Positions 10,686 through 19,179 of a DNA stretch of 26,179 nt are shown piece by piece. Numbering within the stretch: the stretch's first letter is position 1; every line of letters begins with the position of its first letter. The stretch is from Rhodocollybia butyracea (Eukaryota > Basidiomycota > Agaricomycetes > Agaricales > Omphalotaceae). Position numbers and translations under genes: made by a program. Location: NCBI GenBank assembly GCA_015501585.1, contig JADNRY010000795.1, positions 1 to 26,179 of the forward strand. The letters run 5' to 3'. The notes beneath the pieces are model-generated. The model was not told where the DNA came from. It ran no database searches and was given only the letters and a program-made list of their open reading frames with translations.

Positions 10686-11300
10686 TCACACAAACTCCCA
10701 AGTAATTGGGATACGGCCAGCACTAAGGGGCGCCAAGACTGCAAATGCAGTCTCGCTAAAGTCCAGATCGAATTCGCCGGCGCATCCAGCGCACCTGTCT
10801 ACAATCTCGACGGTTACTGATTTTCCTCCGGCTAAGTAAAGCTCGTCAGTTTCTGCTATTTTGAAATATAACCGAGAGAGCTCACAAGAGGCTTTGACCT
10901 GTCGTTTGCAAACGGGGTTACTGCGATTCCAAGTGAGTATAAGCAGGCAATGGGTCATGGCTATATTACTACTGACTCGTTAGGGTTTGGATTGCCACCA
11001 CTGTAGATTTTGGTTTAAGGATTCCGTACATTCTCCAGCAAGTGGGGGAAGCTTACCCGAAAGAGTCAAAGTCAATATGACCGAGTGCGGCAACCAACTG
11101 GCTTGAGGTGTTTGTAAACCCGCAAGCACCAAGTCCGGGTACAAAGAAAGTGCCTAGATAGGAAGGTACATAAGTCACCTAGTCAAATTATTGGTGGAGG
11201 AATAACCATCGCCGGAGAAAGTTTGGCGCTTGGCCAAGGGTACGGCCGTAGCCAAAGAGTAGCCAATGGCACAAGCAACAGTTAACGCTTTCAGGAGCAT
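10686..11300 (-). CDS. Small secreted RlpA-like DPBB protein, copy C
   Basis: Exons are 11300-11207, 11153-11057, 10920-10886 and 10831-10686: 372 nt, 123 residues. The signal peptide (MLLKALTVACAIGYSLATA) contains a Cys not found in A, B or D, and is followed by Lys-Arg at 24-25. The domain reads 'GTFFVPGLGACG', 'NPVCKRQVKAS', 'VEIVDRCAGCAG', 'FDLDFSETAF' and 'GRIPITWEFV'. 'VLAPLSAG' stands where the others have 'ALANPxxG'. The second donor is GG|gtaagc instead of AG|gtaagc, which changes the junction residue from Ser to Gly. Introns are 53, 136 and 54 nt. C and D are the closest pair in the array, suggesting the latest duplication. The gene is intact. Function as for the paralogues: extracellular, activity unknown. 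Confidence 0.9.
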
Positions 11301-11418
11301 GTTCGTAGTGAGAATGAAACAATGGGTATGAAAGGAGAGTAGCGGATGCGGATTTCGTTCAACTTCAAGACAAGCAAAGGAGTCAAGCGGAACGAGGGAA
11401 CTGGATCCTGCAGTGACC

Positions 11419-11425
11419 TTTTATG
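11419..11425 (-). promoter_or_regulatory. Weakened TATA element of DPBB gene C
   Basis: Here the minus strand reads CATAAAA where A, B and D have TATAAAA, 119 bp upstream of ATG 11300 in an otherwise conserved block. Gene C may be less strongly expressed or use another start. This is inference only. Confidence 0.45.
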
Positions 11426-11619
11426 CGCTCTGAGCAGCAGCTAACCACTCGATTAGACCGGACTTGAAAGACAAAATTGGACCGGTGAATGGGCAGCGGG
11501 CCTTGGTTAACTGCGCAGCGCTAAGTATGTCGCGACAGATTACATGTACGCCTTGGCTAGCGGCACGCGTAAGTAATCACCTAATAATCATAATACAAGA
11601 TGACCTTAGTTCAACGAAC

Positions 11620-11835
11620 GGTTCAACAGTGAAAAATACAGTTCTCATGAACGATTTTGACGAGTGTAAGACCGAAAGTGCGTTTATTTCAACGAACGGC
11701 GTTATGCCCGGTGAAAATGCCAATGCGAGCTACAATTTGGGTATTCAGGAACGATTTTGAAGTGCTCTAGTAGAACAGAAAATTTATTTCAAGAGACGGC
11801 ATTATATCTGGTGAAAACAAGAATGCGAGTTGCAA
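11620..11835. repeat. Pair of about 100-bp direct repeats upstream of gene C
   Basis: Two neighbouring imperfect copies beginning 'aacgattttga', with 'gtttatttcaacgaacggcg' or 'atttatttcaagagacggc', then '(c)tggtgaaaa' and 'gcgagYt(a/g)caa'. They are equivalent to 6400-6610 and 14720-14915. Confidence 0.5.
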
Positions 11836-11935
11836 AGAGGATTTTTAGTATTCGGATCCGGTGAAAGGGGAACACACCAGAGCTAGGCTAAGGCAGGTTC
11901 AAAATATTGTCGCCCTTGTCGGGGGTCATTTGTCT

Positions 11936-12300
11936 TCACAGTGTTACGAAGGACGCTAAGACTTGTTGTCTGCAAACAGGATTACTGCGATTCCAAGTGA
12001 GTATACAAGCCATAAATGATGGCTACTGTACGACTACTTCGGACATTGGATTGCCATTACGAAGAATCATTTCTTTTCAGGGCTTCCGTACACTCTCCAG
12101 CAAGAAAAGCAAAAAGCGGCTTGCCTGAAAGAGTCAAAGCCTACATGTCAAGGAGTCCCACAACAAATTGGGTCGCAGTGTTTGTAAATCAGCAGACACC
12201 AAGCCTTCCAGGTTTGTAAAAAGTACCTAGACAAAAAAAAAGCGCATATGTCGCCCGGTCCGAATTACTGGTGGAGGAATCTCCTTCGCTAGTGTGAATG
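11936..12300 (-). pseudogene. Truncated DPBB copy of B type (exons 2 and 3 only)
   Basis: This fragment aligns with gene B from its third exon (about 11950-11983), through intron 2, into exon 2 (about 12127-12231) and the start of intron 1. Exon 4 is missing: similarity begins abruptly at about 11936, next to a 'gggggtcatttgtcttcaca' stretch that in other units belongs to the far upstream region. The signal-peptide part of exon 1 is deleted (the join is near 12295), and the B-type promoter region follows to about 12600. Exon 2 contains a 3-bp gain in the 'PGLGAC' region, TGA after the cysteine codon and a further TAG. The donor after it is gc instead of gt. It cannot encode a DPBB domain. It looks like the product of unequal recombination or copying between units B and C. 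Confidence 0.8.
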
Positions 12301-12599
12301 AAAACCATGGATATGAAAACAGAATAGCAATCGTCCAACTTGAACACAAGGAGTGAAGTGGGACGAAGAAACTGAATCTTACAGTGATCTTTTATGCGCT
12401 TTGAGAAGTATTCTGGCAAGATTGGACGGTACCTTCAGGGAGGTGGTGAAAGAGCAGCAGGCCCTGGCTAGCTTCCCAGCGCTCAGGTGTTGCAATAGAA
12501 GCTTTACTCGAACAGCGTTATACTTACCTGGTCAGTGGTAAAAACACCAATAATTAAATACGTGCCATGCGGCGAGTTACAAGCCGTGTTTTCGCCGGA

Positions 12600-13430
12600 G
12601 TGATTCGAATCTTCACTATGTTACTAGCTAACACTATTCAAACATCAGCCTCAACATTGCACTGTCCATGGCAAATGACAAGCCATAGCCACTGAACGTA
12701 ATAGATCTGGAAGAAAAGTAACTATGTAGTAATAAAAATATAGATAGGGTGTCTCAAGATATACACGTTACACCACCACCACCGCGACCATATTATCATT
12801 TGCGGCCGGTTGCCTGGCCAGAAATGATGGACATAAAAGGAGCAAAGAGCGCTGGGCTCGGGCGCCTAATTTCCCATAACTGAACAAATCTTTTTTTTGG
12901 CTCCCCAGTATCACAACGGTGTGAGTGGCTTCTGTTTGGCTTCTGTCCTAGCGTGGGGACTAAAGATCATGCTTTTACAGCCTCGTGCCCCTCTAGTCTC
13001 CCTCCTGTAGCTGGAGAGCCGTGATTTACCATCCTACATAGAGTCGGATCTTGAGTCGGGCTTGTTAAGGTTAAGATGAGATTTATTCTGGCACAGAGAG
13101 AGAGTCGATAGTTAGCTCGTAGTACAAATGCATAATGTATCGTAAGTCAACATACCTGGTACAGAGAGAGAGTCGATAGGGGCTCCTCTCTGGCAGGATG
13201 ATAAATCGCCTGAATAATAATCAACCCTTTTCGGGTCAAGGCGCTAAGTCAATCTCTAACAGGACTACGACACTCCCAACTTTCTCCTGAGTCCTCCTGA
13301 GTCCTCCGGCATCCCTGGTCCGTCTATGTACAGTTAGTGATCTGCCTTGCTATTCTCCATCCTTTTTGTCATGCTACTTTTTGCTTGTCCATTCCCTGAC
13401 CGTTATTCCTGAGTGCCTTATCGTACTTTA
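12600..13430. other. Distal spacer of unit C
   Basis: No gene supported. It contains a (CAC)n-like stretch near 12770, the 'gcgctgggctcgggcgccta' element, a 21-bp direct repeat (13092 and 13162) and a short 'ctgagtcctc' repeat near 13285. Similarity to 9780-10200 marks it as the distal part of the unit. Confidence 0.4.
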
Positions 13431-13741
13431 GTCTATGTCGATACCAACAAACCTTGACTGCTATGTCATGTCCAAGGTACCAAGATGTTGAAGACACGAC
13501 CTTGCAATGCGTAGTTATAAGCTTCTGTGCTTTGCGCTATAAGATCCAGAATACACATCTTTATTTTGGTGCCAGCCCAGTGTCAGCCCTTCAAATTTAT
13601 CTAACGAATGAATAATCTAATGAATAATCTATAACAGAAATCTTTGGCCATCAAGGAAGGAAGCCCCAGGCCCAGGGTGAAGTTAATCAAAACCATCACC
13701 GTTCGAGACTGCCTTGATGGGTCTCTAAGCTCTACACCCGA

Positions 13742-14355
13742 TCATACAAACTCCCAGGTAATTGGGATACGGCCAACGCTAGGGTTCGCCAAGGCTGCAA
13801 AGGCAGTTTCGCTAAAGTCCAGATAGAATTCGCCGGCGCATCCAGCGCACCTGTCTACAATCTCGACGGTTACTGATTTTCCTCCGGCTAAGTAAAGCTC
13901 ATCAATTTCTGCTATTTCGAAATATAACCGAGAGAGCTCACAAGATGCTTTCACCTTTCGTCCACAAACAGGGTTACTGCGATTCCAAGTAAGTATAAGC
14001 AAGCAATGAGTCGTGGCTATATGACTACTGACTCGTTAGGGTTTGCATTGCCACCACTGTGGATTTTTCAGGGATTCCGTATATTCAACTCCAGCGAGCA
14101 AAAGAAGCTTACCTGAAAGAGTCAAAGTCTGTATGTCCGAGTGCAGCAACCAACTGGCTCGAGGTGCTTTCAAACCCGCAAGCACCAAGTCCGGGTACAA
14201 AGAAAGTGCCTAGTAGGAAAGTACATAAGTCACCCAGTCAAATTATCGATGGAGGAACAACCATCGCCGGAGAAAGTTTGACGCTTGGCCAAGGGCAGGG
14301 CCGTAACCAAGGAAGAGGCAACGATTAAAGCAACAGTTAACACTTTGGGAAACAT
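13742..14355 (-). CDS. Small secreted RlpA-like DPBB protein, copy D
   Basis: Exons are 14355-14262, 14209-14113, 13976-13942 and 13887-13742: 372 nt, 123 residues. The signal peptide is MFPKVLTVALIVASSLVTA, with Lys-Arg at 24-25. The domain reads 'GTFFVPGLGACG', 'NPVCGRKVKAS', 'VEIVDRCAGCAG', 'FYLDFSETAF' and 'GRIPITWEFV'. Four cysteines are kept. In 'FYLDFS' a Tyr replaces the first Asp of the 'DLDFS' motif found in A and C. Introns are 52, 136 and 54 nt at the same positions as in the others. Exon 4 is nearly the same as in gene C. The gene is intact and probably encodes a secreted or wall-associated protein. Whether it binds polysaccharide, inhibits a protease, or has enzymatic activity cannot be told from the sequence. 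Confidence 0.9.
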
Positions 14356-14472
14356 GTTTAGAGTGAGGATGAAACGATGGGTATGGAAGGAGAGTAGCGG
14401 ATTTGGTTTAACTTCAAGTCAAGCAAAGGAGTCAAGGGGACGAGGACGAGGGAACTTGATCCTACAGCAACC

Positions 14473-14479
14473 TTTTATA
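14473..14479 (-). promoter_or_regulatory. TATA box of DPBB gene D
   Basis: TATAAAA on the minus strand, 118 bp upstream of ATG 14355, inside the conserved promoter block of the array. Confidence 0.6.
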
Positions 14480-14719
14480 CGCTCTGAGCAGTAACTAACC
14501 ATTTCAATTGGACTGGATTGGAAGAAAGAATAAGATTGGACCGTAACCTTTCCGGGAGGGGCGGTGAAAGAGGAAGAGCAGCGGGCCTCGGTTAGCTGCG
14601 CAGCGCTAGTATGTCGCAACAGATTGCATGTACACCTTGACTAGTAGCGGCACGCGCAGGTAATTCACCTAATAACCATAATACGAGCGTTGAGATAACT
14701 TAACTTCAACGAACGGCTT

Positions 14720-14915
14720 ATATCCAATTCTCGGAACGATTTTGACGAATATAAGACAGAGTGTGTTTATTTCAACGAACGGCGCTATGCCCGGTGAAAA
14801 CATCTATGCGAGTTACAAGCTGGGTGTTCAGGACCGATTTCGAAGCGTACTAGTAGAACAGAGAGCGTCTTTATTTCGAGAAATGGGGTGGAAACAGGAA
14901 TGCGAGTTGCAAACC
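14720..14915. repeat. Pair of about 100-bp direct repeats upstream of gene D
   Basis: Two imperfect copies starting 'acgattttgacgaatataag' and 'ccgatttcgaagcgtactag', each with '(g)tttatttc' and a '(g)gtgaaaac'-like element and ending 'gcgagttRcaa'. Same arrangement as upstream of A and C. Confidence 0.5.
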
Positions 14916-15299
14916 AGATCTTGAGCACTCCCCGGCGAAAGGGGAACACACCACAGCCAGAGAGGTTCAAGGTATTGTCGCGCACGTCGGGGTTCATCGG
15001 GGATCATTTGTCTTCACGACTGTCGACTGTCACCAAGTAACCGCAATTCGTCATCAACATGGGTACTGCCTCGTCGGTAGTTGAAGGCAAAGTCTGGTAT
15101 CAGTTTGTGAGAATTGGGTGGGACGTGGAAGGATGTCGAAGGAACAAATGATCACATCAACAACACGAGTTACGTATCTTCCTTTTTCTGGAAATCCTGC
15201 CGGTAGTTGCAGTAGAGAAATTTAATTATGCAAGGTAGGGTATCAGTAGTTGACCAACAGTTAAAAGTAGACGATCATCAACACTAGTAGTAGTTAGCT

Positions 15300-15640
15300 C
15301 TTTCTGGCTTACGACTGGTGCGTTCTCCCCTCGGATAGTTGCAGTTGTAGTCTTCATGATGTAGGTCCTCAGTGACCAACATCGAGTCCCGCAACAGTCC
15401 GACAGACAAGCTCATCTGGCTGGTACAAATACTTTTCGTAGTCCAGTAACCGCAACCAGTGTCTTCCCAAGTTTTAACACAGTCATCACGACTGCATTCA
15501 ATGGGGAACCGACGGGAAATGGTGGAAGGGTTCCCAGTCACGGTGATAGTCTATAGTAGTTCACCAAAAGACCAAACAGCCTAGGTCCGCAATCCGGAAC
15601 CCGTCAGGTTCGGAATGTAGGATAGAAGGACGTATTCGGA
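15300..15640 (-). pseudogene. Cysteine-containing repeated block, copy P3
   Basis: The best-preserved copy of the block at 7.0 and 9.2 kb. A minus frame covering 15541-15284 includes 'ECSRDDCVKTWEDTGCGYW' and 'TTKSICTSQ', with six cysteines in about 35 residues. It may be one exon of a small cysteine-rich protein. No convincing start, signal peptide or matching exon was found nearby, and the three copies do not share one open frame, so it is listed as a probable remnant. Confidence 0.35.
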
Positions 15641-16290
15641 AGAAATCATGTTACAAACTGCAGTCAGAGTAATCTTTTTTTGAGCGATGAATCCGGATAT
15701 AAGAGAACAAGTTAGCCGGGAGAGTAGGTTTATTCAAATGGAGAAACATCTTCAATCAGACGCTCGAGATGACCTGGCATGTCCGACAGTGCTAGGATGA
15801 AAAGATGAGCACACGGTAGACCGCGCGGCAGCATAGATCATGGTGATGGAACTGTTGTATTGAACAAGTCCTTGAGTACCAGATCACGTCCAAGTAAAGT
15901 TTTAGAGGGTATAGAGATATTCGGCAGTAGTGCATTGATCTCAGCCTAGGGTATAAGGAGTTGAAGACAAAAAAGACTCCTGTTACTGATCAATCGTCGC
16001 TTCCGAGTCTTAGCACCGAAAGTAATAAATTTATATAAGGTCAAATTACAGGCGTTAGCATTTTTAGCTAGAGAGGCTGGAATTGAGGGACACGCAGAAT
16101 CAAATCAGAGTCGCAAGAAGCAAAAGGCGAGCGCGCGCGCTTGGATCGGGCGCCTAAAATTTCTCATCGGAGGAAGGAAAGAAAAGGAAAAACCGACGCG
16201 GTTTCGCAAACCAGATCAGACGAAGTTGCCGAATTTTCTTCCAGGATAATTTTATTAGAAAAATTGTCAGGAAGCAGGAAGATCCGAATC
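15641..16290. other. Spacer between the array and the palindrome
   Basis: No gene seen. It is A/G-rich near 16090-16200, with a 'gcgcgcgcgc' run at 16131-16140. It includes the distal end of unit D. Confidence 0.35.
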
Positions 16291-16292
16291 TG

Positions 16293-16373
16293 TTTTTATT
16301 CATTTACAGTATAAGTATTATACATTCTTTATCATAAAGAATGTATAATACTTATACTGTAAATGAATAAAAA
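16293..16373. repeat. Perfect 81-bp palindrome (40-bp arms, 1-nt spacer)
   Basis: The left arm (16293-16332) and right arm (16334-16373) are exact reverse complements around a single C at 16333. The arms are A/T-rich and start with TTTTTATTCATTTACAG. No mismatch is seen over 40 bp, and the symmetry stops exactly at the G on each side. No target-site duplication is visible. It lies about 225 bp beyond the stop codon of the MFS gene. It could be a very recent inverted duplication, a hairpin in the MFS 3' region, or a fold-back artefact of sequencing or assembly. Confidence 0.95.
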
Positions 16374-16598
16374 GTAGACAAAAATGAATTTATGGTACTT
16401 AGATAGTAAACTGGTAATAAGAAGAAAAGCAAAAGCTCACCTCAGCTGCTCGTATATCAGTACAACTGAGGGGGTGATAATCAGAAAAGAGAAACAAGTA
16501 ATGTATACAGAACGGGTAGTGTCAAAGCGTAAAATATCGATCGTATGACGCCTAAGTTAACTAAATAAGTATGACGAAACAATCTTTGAATCCCATCT
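16374..16598. other. 3' flank of the MFS gene
   Basis: A/T-rich, no gene. It presumably contains the 3' UTR and polyadenylation signal of the minus-strand transporter. Confidence 0.35.
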
Positions 16599-18289
16599 CT
16601 ACATATACCGATGAAATGTAGGACTTCCTGCCATGTTCCTCCATCGCTCTCCACGCCAAATCAGTGCTGCGACTGGAAGGAAAGTCGCGAAAAGGATAGC
16701 AGCAAACGTAAAATAAGCCCAGAGGTAGGAGATCTTGTTCGAGAGGGGTGTAGCGACGAAAGGAATGAAAAACGACAGCCCACGTGAAAGGTTGAAGAGC
16801 ACCCCTGTTTCTGGTGTCTGCGGCTTATAGCAATCGCTGATGTATGAATAGAGGCACGTCGAACCGATCTGTAGCCCGAAGACACCAATTGAGAGACCAA
16901 CAAGCGGTGGGATGAATCCTGTACGACCAACGGTTGCGCCAAAAATAATGATGCCTGCAGGCATAAAGATGGCGGAGAGGGGCGATAGATACAGGCGGTA
17001 TTCGGGCTTGCGGATGCCTTCGTGGCGCGCAGCCATACGGTACATAATGTAATCAGACAGACGCCCGGCACAGAGCTCGCCCACGATGGTGCCGATAATG
17101 AGGAGACGCCAAGACAGGTTCCGATGGCGGCGGCATCCATGTTGTAGAACTTGTGATAGATGGTGGCGAGCGTGACGGCGGGAAGGATATTGGCAAAACT
17201 CCAGGCAAGTGTGTAGTATATGAAGGGTAAAGTGACGGAAGGGTACTTGAGCATGACGAAGGAGTGGGTAAAGTGGGATAAGCGGAGGTTGCGTCCGGGG
17301 ATCATGTTACCTTTGAAGTCCCATAGCATCTCATTATAAGAGCGTTCATGAATGCGGTTTGCCAAGAACTCCTCGTCGCGTGCGAAGAGTGTTTCGGGGA
17401 ACAGAAACAAGGCGACAATAAAAGGCACGCTGGTAATGATAGCACCGATATAGAAGTCCCATTGCCAGCCTTTGGCCACGCCCAGGAATCCACCAACTGA
17501 AGCGATCAATTTATATGGTATCAAATATGAAATCGACTTGACTACTTACTTAGAGCCGCAACATGCGCACCATTGGTGACGAATATCACATAAATGCCAG
17601 TTTTTTCGCCTCGTTCATGGAGAAAGAACATATCGTTGATACAGGACGTGCCCACCGACATCATACCCCCGAAGCCAGCCCCACACAGTGTACGTGTGAT
17701 AGCCACTCCAGCGTAACCGGTTGAAGCGCCGGATCCAATCCCACCAGCAATGGTCATAAGCATGGCGAAAAGGGTCACAGGACGTCGACCATAGATGTTC
17801 GTGAGTGGAGTGAAAATGAAGGGCTATGAATAACATTTATCAGAGTTCTTTTGAGAAAAAACGATGTCTTACAGTAAGACCGCCAGCTATAATTGCGCAA
17901 GTAGTAGTGTAGGACGCGGTCGTCGAGTCAACATGCAGGCCGTCAGCGAGGAGAACCAGAGAGGGATTAACGACAGCCGAGTTGAATGGTCCCAAGAAGG
18001 CAAATATACCGACTTGGATCAGGACAGTCCATTTCATCCACGAGGGCCAGTTCTACTGGTAGAGTTTTAGTCACACACAAAGTTGGAGGTCCTTCCACAA
18101 GAATTGTTCTCCGAACATACGTACCAAAGGGTCATCCTTGAACCTAGTTGGCTGTGGCACCAGAGGCAAGCCATATCTATCCAGTTGCGGAGGGCGCACT
18201 GAGACATCTATCTCCTCAGCGGTATGTTTATCGCTGTCCTCTAAAGAAGAGGAGTTCTTATGTTCATATACCGCCAGTGATTGCTTCAT
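16599..18289 (-). CDS. MFS transporter, DHA1-type (drug:H+ antiporter-like), one frameshift
   Basis: A predicted 12-helix plasma-membrane transporter. Exons are 18289-18125, 18052-17873, 17823-17550 and 17496-16599, with introns gtacgt/cagtag, gtaaga/ttcatag and gtaagt/cttcag. The sum is one base short of 506 codons, because a C is missing near 17102 (TCC for TCCC) between 'FYNMDAAAIGTCLGVS' and 'LIIGTIVGELCAGRLSDYI'. Family marks are the cytosolic N-terminal tail ending 'DDPLNWPSWMKW', motif A-like 'PLTNIYGRRP', 'RTLCGAGFGGMMSVG', and 'ERGEKTGIYV' with 'GGFLGVAKGWQWDFYIGAI'. The substrate is unknown; relatives export drugs or small organic compounds. It is divergently arranged with a FAD monooxygenase, which suggests a shared substrate pathway. 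Shared regulation is inference. Confidence 0.88.
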
Positions 18290-19179
18290 GATACGTTGGC
18301 CTGTACTCTGTGGATAGTGGATTGGGAAGAGGAGTTTTTGGGGATGAGGGGCAAGTCGAGAGATGACCTAGACGCATATTCAATGACCCAAGTGTCCGCT
18401 CTACCGGGGTGCTGACCCTGCACCCTGAGCATGGGAACAACGGAGAGGGTTACTGAATACGGATTTTCAGTAGGGCCTGGATAGAAATCTACACGGTGTT
18501 CAACAAGTGACCATGAGATTGATGAGTCTAAAGTAAGTAGTTGACGCTGGCATACCCGTTTTCTTTTTCTTTTTCTTGCATAATCCTGCATTCTTTGTGG
18601 GAAGCATTACCTGTAAGAAGCCCAGCTTCTACTTTAAGAAATACAAGGAGAAAGAAATTTCAGCAGCCAAAAGAATGGACCTTGGCCAATCTGCGTCGCC
18701 CGAAGCGCGGCACTTTTCTGGCTACATGGAAGGAAAATCGGCCAGGTGGTCCTTGATTAAGGAACAGCTTGGAGCAGCTGGGGAGTCCGCGACTCCGCGT
18801 TGAACGCCATCATGATTCTCATGATCCTAATGGCAGATTCTAAACGACTCGTGATGCATTGAGATTCTCCCACGTCAAATGTTAATCGATAAATCTTTCG
18901 ACTGTTAACAACTTTCCTCTCTTTCGACTGCTTTCGACTGCTTTCAACAGCCCTCAGCCCAAGAATTTCGACAAGGAAGCTTGAGTATTTTCGCTCATAA
19001 AACTGACCACCTTATTCTCATACTGACACTGCAATTCAATCGGCATATTTTTCAGTGAAACCAGTAAAAACCATTGAACCGTTGAACATGTGAACATCTC
19101 TCCTGTTGCATAATGCATAAATAGCGGTCAAAGGGAAGTGGGGGGAAAATTCCGTGCGTTTGTGATAGACACAGAAGAA
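18290..19179. promoter_or_regulatory. Divergent promoter region, MFS / monooxygenase
   Basis: 890 bp between two divergent start codons. It contains a T/C-rich tract (18559-18576), a short 'ctttcgactg' repeat (18920-18950) and a plus-strand TATA-like 'cataaata' (19116-19123) about 60 bp before the monooxygenase ATG. Two overlapping plus frames (18541-18803) have no recognisable product and are not called. No known operator was identified. Confidence 0.4.

Larger units (their letters stand above)
10430..13420. repeat. Array unit C (carries DPBB gene C and an embedded B-type fragment)
   Basis: Third segment. The conserved downstream element is at 10460-10492, followed by gene C and its promoter region, then two about 100-bp repeats (11620-11835). 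From 11936 to about 12600 the sequence switches abruptly to B-type (see the pseudogene entry). The distal part ends in 'gcgctgggctcgggcgccta' (12849-12868). A 21-bp direct repeat containing 'acagagagagagtcgatag' occurs near 13092 and 13162. No P block was found in this unit, so it is probably deleted or replaced by the B-type insertion. Confidence 0.55.
13440..16165. repeat. Array unit D (carries DPBB gene D)
   Basis: Fourth and last segment. It starts with text shared with 10390-10440 ('tcgataccaacaaaccttga'), has the conserved downstream element at 13507-13539, gene D, its promoter, two about 100-bp repeats (14720-14915), cysteine block P3 and the terminal 'gcgcttggatcgggcgccta' (16137-16156). 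No further DPBB copy follows, so the array ends here. Confidence 0.55.

Noticed and set aside
10686..10958. Unspliced 90-codon frame as the start of DPBB gene C (and the equivalent in gene D)
   Set aside because: It reads through introns. The GT-AG introns conserved in all four copies give a better protein with a signal peptide and remove the odd 'CELSRLYF' stretch.
4922..16165. Array units as LTR retrotransposons or DNA transposons
   Set aside because: No reverse transcriptase, integrase or transposase frame, no terminal TG..CA pairs and no target-site duplications were found. The units fit segmental tandem duplication.
16293..16373. Palindrome as an intact MITE
   Set aside because: There is only a 1-bp centre, no TA or other target duplication at the ends, and no second copy in the window.
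17302..17496. Minus frame overlapping the MFS gene
   Set aside because: Shadow of the transporter's fourth exon in another frame.
18541..18803. Two overlapping plus frames in the divergent promoter
   Set aside because: Lysine/arginine-rich, low-complexity start, no domain, and both lie in the likely control region between the MFS gene and the monooxygenase.
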